DNA of 64,000 bases, from contig JAXCGZ010007579.1 in NCBI GenBank assembly GCA_037179515.1, positions 1-64,000 on the forward strand. The letters are read 5' to 3'. The notes below the pieces were generated by a model that was given only the letters and a program-made list of their open reading frames with translations, searched no databases and was not told the origin of the DNA. Position 1 is the first letter of the stretch. Each line of letters opens with the position of its first letter. Below are positions 53,603-64,000 of the stretch, one piece after another. The stretch is from Halocaridina rubra (Eukaryota; Arthropoda; Malacostraca; Decapoda; Atyidae). A program made the translations under genes and the position numbers.

Positions 53603-55117
53603 ATAAAGCTACAGGTCCTGATGACATATCCCCTCATGTGCTTAAAAAATGCGCAAACACAATATCAGTGGCACTAAGTATCATATTTAAGGAGTCACTG
53701 GAGTCAGGGGAGATTCCAAGATGCTGGAAACAAGCAAATGTGATACCTATCTTCAAAAAGGGAAGGAGGGATACGGCTCTGAACTATAGACCAGTTTCCT
53801 TGACCAGCATAGTTTGCAAAGTTATGGAGAAACTACTAAGGAAACATATCTCTCTTCACTTGGAATCCTTCAACTTTTTGTCAGTGAGGCAACATGGCTT
53901 CAGAGAAGGTAGATCAACAGTAACAAACTTATTAGAATTTTATGATAAGGTAAGCCAAATCTTACAGGAAAGAGAGGGCTGGGCATATTCCTAGACTTCC
54001 AGAAAGCGTTTGACACTGTTCCACATGGGAGACTTATTAGGAAGCTGCAATCAATGGCTAGAATAGGTGGAAATGTTTTGGAATGGATAAAAACTTACTT
54101 AGAAGGAAGGGAACAGAGGGTTAGAGTAAGACACTCAGTGTCTGAATGGAGAAGAGTTAGTAGTGGAGTTCCACAGGGTTCAGTTTTAGGGCCACTTTTG
54201 TTCCTTGTATATGTAAATGACCTACCAGAGTCTGTAAATTCATTCATGAATATGTTTGCAGATGATGCAAAGATTGTGAAGAAAGTAAAAAACGAGAACA
54301 ATGGTAGAGAACTTCAGGAGGATCTAAATAATCTGCATGAGTGGTCAGAAAAGTGGCTAATGAAATTCAATACTTCAAAATGTACGGTAATGAGAATGGG
54401 TACAAGTGCAAGAAGGCCCAAGCTTGACTACTCGGTGGCTGGAGTACAACTTCAAGAGACAGAAAATGAGAGAGACCTAGGAGTAAACATACTGGCAGAT
54501 TTGTCTCCAGAAATACATATAAATGGCATAGTAAGGGCAGCATATGCATTCTTATCAAATGTAAGGGTAGCCTTCAGGCACATGGACAAGGAAATGTTCA
54601 GAAATATTTATGTAACCTATGTGAGGCCAAAACTCGAATATGCAGCCCCCTTTTAGAATCCGCACTTGAAAAAGCACATAGCTAAGCTTGAAAAAGTTTA
54701 GACATGCCACGAAACTGGTGCCAGAAATACGCAATCTCAGTTTTGATGAAAGGCTAAGGGAATTAGACTTACCATCACTCGAAGCTAGAAGAGTGAGGGG
54801 GGGATATGGTGACAGTCTTTAAATTCCTTCATGGTTATGATAGAGTGGATAGGGATCGATATTTTGATATGGCTGGCTCTAGAACTAGAGGTCATAGTTT
54901 GAAGCTTCGTAAGAAAACTTCTTTGCAGGATGTAAGGAATTACTTTTTCAGTGTAAGAGTAGTTGATAATTGGAATTGGCTAAGCGAGGAGGTAGTTAAT
55001 GCTATCTCAATCCATAGTTTTAAGGACAGGTATGATAAGTATCACTAAGTCTAAAATGGAACCGATGAGGAGACGGGAATCTACGAGCTTTGGGCTCTTT
55101 CCCGTAAACACAATTAG

Positions 55118-55121
<4 letters not shown>
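53603..55121 (+). mobile_element. LINE-B copy 4, 5'-truncated
   Basis: It begins within the RT (ATGPDD region) and ends GGTAAT followed by poly-A, unlike the other copies. A 10-base deletion after GRAGWA-like codons (near 53986), a TAG at 54654 and a small indel near 54700 break it. Confidence 0.88.
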
Positions 55122-55158
<37 letters not shown>

Positions 55159-55171
55159 AATAAATAAAAAA
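55122..55171. repeat. A-rich tract
   Basis: Poly-A with a few TAAA units, following LINE-B copy 4. Confidence 0.9.
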
Positions 55172-55477
55172 AGTGAGTTTATCAGTTAGGAAGAATATAT
55201 AGCAGAAACAGGTGGGCGCCTCCTCAGACACAAATTCGAATTTTCCTTCAGGTTTGACTTTTGTTTTGTTGCATTTTTTTTTTCTTTTTATCTTTAAATT
55301 ACCATGGTCAAGTTTTTAAGTTAAGATGTGTGTTACCAGAAAAGAGATAAACTGAGTCACTAAATAGCACTTATATGGAGATATAAAAATTCTGTGTGAA
55401 GCTTAAATAAAAGTTTTTCTCTTTTTTTTCCTCTTTCTCTTCTTCTTTCTATATTCTGTGAGAGGGAGAACATAAAA

Positions 55478-56558
55478 ATGAGGCCATCTCTGTCCCAAAC
55501 CTCCCCCATCCATGGGTCGGTAGGAGGGGTAGCCATTAGGAGACTTAAACAGAAAATCAAGAATTTAGAGGCAATGGTTATAAGCCTTGATGAAAAAATT
55601 CGGAATATGGATGGAGAAATGAAAGAGAATGAAACACTCAGAGAGCAAATAAGATCTTTGGAGGAAGCAAATAAAGCACAAAGGCAGGAGAGACAGGAAC
55701 TAGAAAAAAGAATAAAGAAACTGGAAGGGGAAAAGAGTCAACTAGAATCTAGAATTTCTAAACAAGAAGATAAAAACAAACAGCTGAATGACAACCTAAA
55801 GGAATTAGATGTTAGTTCACTGCTCTCTTCTGAGAGAGACAAGATTGCTGCTTGGAATGTCCAGATTAAGGAAAACATTGAACAGTTCAGAAAAGAGTTC
55901 CAGGAGCTGAATATGGAAACTGATGGCATGAAAACTTCCTTTGCTGATGCACTAAAGGGGAATGTGGCAGTAAAGGAGGCTGTAAAGGTGGTGGCACTGG
56001 AAAACATACAAACAGTTGACTATAAAGAGACAGTAATCGAAAAAATGAAAGACGTTGTGATGGAAAGGGCAAACCCACTCATCAGACAGGCACTTGATAA
56101 GGAGAAGACAGTGGTAATCTCAGGCATAAGCGAATCCCAGGAGCCAACATGGCAGGGGAGACTTGAAGAAAATAAAGCTAGGGTTGTAGACCTGATAAGA
56201 AAGCTTGGAGTAGTATGTGGTCCTGAGGATATTGTAAACATACACCAACTAGGTAAATATTCGAGGGAAGGAAAGCCGAGACCAACAAAAGTAACCTTTG
56301 AGAGAGGGGAAACATGTAGGGAAATATTGTTGAGAAAAAAAGAGTCTAAAAGACCTTCAAGAATTCAAAGAAGTGTTCATTAGACGATACAGAACACAGG
56401 AAGAGATGGGAAAGATCAAAAACTTGCTGCAAGAGGCAAGAAGGTTAAATGATGAAAGAAATGAAGAACAGAAGAAAAATTTTCATTACAGAGTTCTTCC
56501 AGACAAAGGGGAGATAAAGAAGATAATGACAGAAGATCAGGGGATGGGGCCTCATTAA
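55478..56558 (+). pseudogene. LINE-B ORF1, one frameshift
   Basis: Nearly the same as the ORF1 at 22898, with an extra base after the AAAAAAA run near 56340. Coiled-coil and RRM-like parts are otherwise kept. The A AAT TTT heptamer is present near 56477, now followed by CAT. Confidence 0.88.
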
Positions 56559-56561
56559 GAT

Positions 56562-56670
56562 CAGGAGAAATGGAACCGATCAGGAAAAATGGGACCGATC
56601 AGGAGACGGGAAGATACGAGCTTTGGGCTCTTTCCCGTAAACACAATTAGGTAATCACAATTAGGTAATC
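56562..56670 (+). mobile_element. LINE-B copy 6, 3' end only
   Basis: About 109 bp of 3' UTR with a doubled ACCGATCAGGA segment and two tandem ACAATTAGGTAATC tail units. It interrupts copy 5 between ORF1 and the endonuclease; about 6 bp of the target are missing. Confidence 0.85.
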
Positions 56671-57275
56671 ACACAAATGCTGATGGATTAGCTGGTAAGG
56701 CAGTAGAATTAAAAGATAGGATTCACAACAGTAAGGCAGATATAGTAGCAATTACAGAGACTAAGTTGAGTGAGGACATAAACAGTGTCACAGTTTTTCC
56801 TAAGGGCTTCAAAATACTAAGGGTTGAAAGATCTTAGAGGACTGGTGGAGGGATAGCACTGCTCATAAGTGAAAGGATTCAAGTTGAAGAAATAAACTTG
56901 GCTATAGAAAGTGAGATCAAGGAATTTCTTGTTGCTCGCATAAATACTGGGTCAGAGAGCATTATAATAACTGTTGTATACAACCCACCAAGGAACCAAT
57001 ATAGGCTTGAAGTTTATGAGGAAAGCCATATAGGTACTATTGAAGTCATAAACTCAGTTGTTAACATGGCACGGTGAAAAAAATGTAGGATTTTGATTAT
57101 GGGAGACTTTAATCATAAAGAGATAGATTGGATAAATCTTGACCCACACAGTGGTGAGGACTCATTCGGGGCAAGATTCCTAGATTGCGTACAAGGAAAT
57201 TTCCTACACCAACATGTAATGAAACCAACAAGGGCCAGGGGTGGGGATGAGCCATCACTACTTGATCTAGTGTTC
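56671..57275 (+). pseudogene. LINE-B copy 5 ORF2, endonuclease part
   Basis: It carries the endonuclease motifs including GDFNHKEIDW. It shares TAG at 56834-56836 with copy 3 and has a private TGA at 57074. It is cut at CTAGTGTTC by copy 7. Confidence 0.82.
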
Positions 57276-58789
57276 CTGATGACATATCCCCTCATGTGCT
57301 TAAAAAATGCGCAAACACAATATCAGTGGCACTAAGTATCATATTTAAGGAGTCACTGGAGTCGGGGGAGATTCCAAGATGCTGGAAACAAGCAAATGTG
57401 ATACCTATCTTCAAAAAGGAAAGGAGGGATACGGCTCTGAACTATAGACCAGTTTCCTTGACCAGCATAGTTTGCAAAGTTATGGAGAAACTACTAAGGA
57501 AACATATCTCTCTTCACTTGGAATCCTTCAACTTATTGTCAGTGAGGCAACATGGCTTCAAAGAAGGTAGATCAACAGTAACAAACTTATTAGAATTTTA
57601 TGATGAGGTAAGCCAAATCTTACAGGAAAGAGAGGGCTGGGCAGATTGCATATTCTTAGACTTCCAGAAAGCATTTGACACTGTTCCACATGGGAGACTT
57701 ATTAGGAAGCTGCAATCAATGGCTAGAATAGGTGGAAATGTTTTGGAATGGATAAAAACTTACTTAGAAGGAAGGGAACAGAGGGTTAGAGTAAGACACT
57801 CAGTGTCTGAATGGAGAAGACTTAGTAGTGGAGTTCCACAGGGTTCAGTTTTAGGGCCACTTTTGTTCCTTGTATATGTAAATGACCTACCAGAGTCTGT
57901 AAATTCATTCATGAATATGTTTGCAGATGATGCAAAGATTGGGAAGAAAGTAAAAAACGAGAACAATGGTAGAGAACTTCAGGAGGATCTAAATAATCTG
58001 CATGAGTGGTCAGAAAAGTGGCTAATGAAATTCAATACTTCAAAATGTAAGGTAATGAGAATGGGTACAAGTGCAAGAAGGCCCAAGCTTGACTACTCGG
58101 TGGCTGGAGTACAACTTCAAGAGACAGAAAATGAGAGAGATCTAGGAGTAAACATACTGGCAGATTTGTCTCCAGAAATACATATAAATGGCATAGTAAG
58201 GGCAGCATATGCATTCTTATCAAATGTAAGGGTAGCCTTCAGGCACATGGACAAGGAAATGTTCAGAAATATTTATGTAACCTATGTGAGGCCAAAACTC
58301 GAATATGCAGCCCCCTTTTGGAATCCGCACTTGAAAAAGCACATAGCTAAGCTTGAAAAAGTTCAAAGACATGCCACGAAACTGGTGCCAGAAATACGCA
58401 ATCTCAGTTATGATGAGAGGCTGAGGGAATTAGACTTACCATCACTCGAAGCTAGAAGAGTGAGGGGGGATATGGTGACAGTCTTTAACTTCCTTCATGG
58501 TTATGATAGAGTGGATAGGGATCGATATTTTGATATGGCTGGCTCTAGAACTAGAGGTCATAGTTTGAAGCTTCGTAAGAAAACTTCTTTGCAGGATGTA
58601 AGGAAATACTTTTTCAGTGTAAGAGTAGTTGATAATTGGAATTGGCTAAGCGAGGAGGTAGTTAATGCTATCTCAATCCATAGTTTTAAGGACAGGTATG
58701 ATAAGTATCACTAAGTATAAAATGGAACCGATCAGGAGACGGGAATCTACGAGCTTTGGGCTCTTTCCCGTAAACACAATTAGGTAATC
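57276..58789 (+). mobile_element. LINE-B copy 7 nested in copy 5
   Basis: It starts at CTGATGACATATCCCCTCAT in the RT and ends GGTAATC. The split target reads GTTC on the left and ACAGATAA on the right with no base lost or duplicated. The RT fragment is open for 472 residues from 57296 with NYRPVSL, FLDFQKAFDTVPHG and FADDAKI. Confidence 0.9.
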
Positions 58790-60999
58790 ACAGATAATGT
58801 GTTGGATATTGAAAAAATTGAGTATGTACCACCAATTGGAAAGAGTGACCACTGTGTGTTGTTGATGGAGTATATCATTGAAGATATTCTTCCTGAGAGT
58901 AGAGGCACTGAGGACATGAGGAGGAACTATCCGAAAGGAGATTACATCAAAATGAATGAGCTTTTTGCAGTTATTGACTGGAGAACCTTATTTTACAACA
59001 AATCTGTACAAGAAATGTATGACATCTTTTGTGAGAAATATGGGAAGATAGTAGATTGCTGCATACCTGTCACCAAAGTAGGTGTAATTCATGCCAGAGA
59101 GAAATGGTTCGATAATGGGTGTAAAAGAGCTAAGGAGTGGAGAGACAAATGCTGGAAAAGGTATAGGAGGAGAAAAAACATAAATGCCTGGCAAACCTAC
59201 AAAAGAGCAAGAAATGACTACGTAAGTAAAAGGAGAGAGGCAGAGAGAGACTATGAGAGGGACATCACCAGGAAGGCTAAAGAAAATCCCAAGCTTTTCC
59301 ACAGCTTTATCAGAGGAAAACTGAAGGTAAAAGAACAGGTTTTAAGGCTAAAGAGAGCGGATGGAAACATCACTGAGACGGATGAAGAGATCTGCAAAGA
59401 ATTGAACAAGGAGTTTCAGTCAGTATTTACAGTAGAAAATACCCCACCCCCTCAGATTGCAGTGAGAGAAGCTCAAGGGCCGGTATTAGAGAACATCAAC
59501 CTTACAGCCACAGAGGTATGCAAAGCGCTGATGGATTTAGATATTCATAAAGCTACAGGTCCTGATGATATATCCCCTCATGTGCTTAAAAAATGCGCAA
59601 ACACAATATCAGTGGCACTAAGTATCATATTTAAAAAGTCACTGGAGTCAGGGGAGATTCCAAGATGCTGGAAACAAGCAAATGTGATACCTATCTTCAA
59701 AAAGGGAAGGAGGGATACGGCTCTGAACTATAGACCAGTTTCCTTGACCAGCATAGTTTGCAAAGTTATGGAGAAACTACTAAGGAAACATATCTCTCTT
59801 CACTTGGAATCCTTCAACTTTTTGTCAGTAGGGCAACATGGCTTCAGAGAAGGTAGATCAACAGTAACAAACTTATTAGAATTTTATGATGAGGTAAGCC
59901 AAATCTTACAGGAAAGAGAGGGCTGGGCAGATTGCATATTCCTAGACTTCCAGAAAGCATTTGACACTGTTCCACATGGGAGACTTATTAGGAAGCTGCA
60001 ATCAATGGCTAGAATAGGTGGAAATGTTTTGGAATGGATAAAAACTTACTTAGAAGGAAGGGAACAGAGGGTTAGAGTAAGACACTCAGTGTCTGAATGG
60101 AGAAGAGTTAGTAGTGGAGTTCCACAGGGTTCAGTTTTAGGGCCACTTTTGTTCCTTGTATATGTAAATGACCTACCAGAGTCTGTAAATTCATTCATGA
60201 ATATGTTTGCAGATGATGCAAAGATTGTGAAGAAAGTAAAAAACGAGAACAATGGTAGAGAACTTCAGGAGGATCTAAATAATCTGCATGAGTGGTCAGA
60301 AAAGTGGCTAATGAAATTCAATACTTCAAAATGTAAGGTAATGAGAATGGGTACAAGTGCAAGAAGGCCCAAGCTTGACTACTCGGTGGCTGGAGTACAA
60401 CTTCAAGAGACAGAAAATGAGAGAGATCTAGGAGTAAACATACTGGCAAATTTGTCTCCAGAAATACATATTAATGGCATAGTAAGGGCAGCATATGAAT
60501 TCTTATCAAATGTAAGGGTAGCCTTCAGGCACATGGACAAGGAAATGTTCAGAAATATTTATGTAACCTATGTGAGGCCAAAACTCGAATATGCAGCCCC
60601 CTTTTGGAATCCGCACTTGAAAAAGCACATAGCTAAGCTTGAAAAAGTTCAAAGACATGCCACGAAACTGGTGCAGAAATACGCAATCTCAGTTATGATG
60701 AGAGGCTGAGGGAATTAGACTTACCATCACTCGAAGCTAGAAGAGTGAGGGGGAATATGGTGACAGTCTTTAAATTCCTTCATGGTTATGATAGAGTGGA
60801 TAGGGATCGATATTTTGATATGGCTGGCTCTAGAACTAGAGGTCATAGTTTGAAGCTTCGTAAGAAAACTTCTTTGCAGTATGTAAGAAAATTCTTTTTC
60901 AGTTTAAGAGTTGTTGATAATTGGAATTGGCTAAGCAAGGAGGTAGTTAATGCTATCTCAATCCATAGCTTTAAGGACAGGTATGATAAGTATCACTAA
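58790..60999 (+). pseudogene. LINE-B copy 5 ORF2, remaining part
   Basis: It continues the endonuclease (SDHCVLLMEYIIED) into a complete RT, open from 58799 to 60709. A lost base near 60674 (GTGCAG for GTGCCAG) shifts the frame, and the last part resumes at 60745 to DRYDKYH. It is the best-preserved LINE-B polymerase here. Confidence 0.87.
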
Positions 61000-61095
61000 G
61001 TATAAAATGGAACCGATGAGGAGACGGGAATCTACGAGCTTTGGGCTCTTTCCCGTAAACACAATTAGGTAATCACAGTATTGCATCATTTGAGA

Positions 61096-61560
61096 TAGTG
61101 TTCGATAGCGTACAATGTATTGGGGTCGCAGCTACGTGAGCTAGCATATATATTTAGATTTCCAGTAGTTTCATGATTTTATTGATAAAAAAAAAAACGT
61201 ATTTATTAGCCTAAGAATAATAAAACAGTAAAAAATAGTAAAAAAACATAAATACTAACAGTATTGCAACATGTAAAATACGATACAGCTATCAGCGTTT
61301 TGGACAAGACTCGTTCAGTCTAACTCACGTTTTGCTTGTGTTCGATAGCGTACAATGTATTGGGGTCGAAGCTACGTGAGCTAGCATATATATTTATATT
61401 TCCAGTAGTTTCATGATTTTATTGATAAAAAAAAACGTATTTCTTAGCCTAAGAATAATATAACAGTAAAAAATAGTAAAAAACATAAATACTAACAGTA
61501 TTGCAACATGTAAAATACGATACCGCTATCAGCGTTTCGGACAAAGGCTTCCACCATCTT
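61096..61560. repeat. two 240-bp tandem units in Tigger-A2
   Basis: TTCGATAGCGTACAATGTAT occurs at 61101 and 61341, and the following 200 bp are nearly the same. Confidence 0.88.
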
Positions 61561-61660
61561 CCATTGTCTTGCCTCACTCGTGTGCGCCATTCATGTTGTG
61601 CTTATTATTATTAATATGTTTTGCTTGTGATTTTTTTACTCGCATATTTTAACCTTTGCA

Positions 61661-61810
61661 ATGCCTCCCAAGCATCCTTCATCTTCTAAGGCTTCTTGTA
61701 GTGAGCTTAAGCGGCAAAGGAAAATGTTAACCATTGTAGATAAAGTGAAACTCTTAGATATGTTGAAAGAAGGAAAAAAGTTTGTGGATGTCGGCCGCTA
61801 TTTTACGTAA
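61661..61810 (+). pseudogene. Tigger transposase N-terminus (Tigger-A2)
   Basis: ATG to stop gives 49 residues: MPPKHPSSSKASCSELKRQR, then KMLTIVDKVKLLDMLKEGKK. This is the CENP-B/Tigger type helix-turn-helix start. The stop directly after the first DNA-binding helices, and no catalytic domain follows before the right terminus. Confidence 0.75.
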
Positions 61811-62075
61811 ACGTAAAAATTATTGTAAAATATGGAACCTATTAATGTCAAGTCATCATCACCTCATATATATATCACTTTCATAAGAAAATTACGTTGC
61901 TTGCTGTTATTTATAATGTAAAGGGTGTTTTTTTAACAGTACAGGGAGGGTTTATACAGTGTTAACGTAAATATACATTAAAATATCTATGTACATATAG
62001 GCTGATCTCTACTCCGCGGATTTCCGGGTTCGCGCCGGGTCCTGGAACCGAACTACTGCGATAAGTGAGGCAACA

Positions 62076-62177
<102 letters not shown>

Positions 62178-62237
62178 TGAATATGAATGGCTATGGTTAC
62201 ATAACTTTCGAGTGTATGTATGTACTACTCCTCTTCA

Positions 62238-62243
<6 letters not shown>

Positions 62244-62322
<79 letters not shown>
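62244..62322. repeat. (TA)n array
   Basis: Left flank of Tigger-C2. Confidence 0.95.
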
Positions 62323-63630
<1,308 letters not shown>

Positions 63631-64000
63631 ATTTTAGAAATAACATAAGTTCTTTAAATTTTATTATTTTCTTTATATCCTTAATTGAAAAAGAAAAAAA
63701 TTATATTAAGTACTTCTTTTCTTAATACTATTATTTTACCATAATTTTTTCTATTTTATAATTGATATATTATTAGCATTATAATAATATTATTGTCAGA
63801 ATTTCTAATTTTATCATTTTGTTTTATTGATTTTTTGTGATTACTGCTTATATAATTAATTTTTCTTATTGTTGTACTGTTGTTATTTTAGTTTTGGTTA
63901 GAATTACTTCTATAATTATTATATTCATTATTATCATTATTATTATTACTATAATTATTATTATTAAATTTAGTATGTTTTGTTCATTGTTACTACTATT

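Larger units (their letters stand above)
55254..61074 (+). mobile_element. LINE-B copy 5, full length, with two self-insertions
   Basis: Leader, ORF1 and ORF2 follow copy 3 closely. Two pieces of the same family interrupt it: 56562-56670 (a bare 3' end) and 57276-58789 (RT to 3' end). ORF2 resumes after each. It ends GGTAATC at 61074, joined to ACAGTATTGCA of the Tigger-A2 repeat. Confidence 0.87.

Overview
The window looks like animal nuclear DNA, most probably from a decapod crustacean. It is AT-rich and packed with (TA)n, (GA)n and (AAT)n microsatellites, tRNA-derived SINEs, non-LTR retrotransposons and TA-inserting DNA transposons. The block at about 48105-48285 resembles a dispersed repeat I associate with decapods. 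The organism assignment is inference; the gene and transposon calls below come from reading the sequence.

The one clear host gene is CDC7, the catalytic subunit of Dbf4-dependent kinase, on the minus strand. Twelve coding exons from 44386 down to 5140 join in perfect phase and carry the glycine loop, the HRDVKPANF loop, DFG, the Cys-rich zinc site, the APE motif and subdomain IX. A further upstream exon (49800-49705) also joins in frame. The C-terminal part of the kinase is not found and must lie left of the window. The second kinase insert is spread over six small exons rich in S/T-P-x-K motifs. Intron 1 (19254-44331, about 25 kb) is filled with transposons.

Layout. 1-4100: CR1/L2-like LINE-A on the minus strand; its ORF2 is open to the window edge and lies in the same frame as ORF1, directly after a UAG. 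4376-20550: CDC7 exons, tRNA-SINEs, a Tigger-like element (11319-12719) and a decayed LINE-C. 20610-26879: copies of a second family, LINE-B, including one full-length copy. 26890-31622: (TA)n arrays, an inverted SINE pair, and a Tigger-type element with 160-bp tandem units into which a hAT transposon (27914-30628, 8-bp target duplication) has inserted. 32656-40227: a young LTR retrotransposon with no pol. 41672-43912: another Tigger-like element with about 178-bp tandem units. 44332-49800: CDC7 5' exons, very long (TA)n arrays and a LINE-C fragment. 51575-63155: a chain of TA-flanked Tigger-like elements; one is split by a cluster of LINE-B copies that have inserted into each other.

The strongest lead is recoding. 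In both LINE families ORF2 has no AUG before the conserved Asn of the endonuclease. LINE-A has a same-frame UAG CAA UCA, matching the UAG-CARYYA readthrough consensus. LINE-B has an A AAU UUU heptamer placed exactly where a -1 shift would enter ORF2, and it is kept in both full-length copies.
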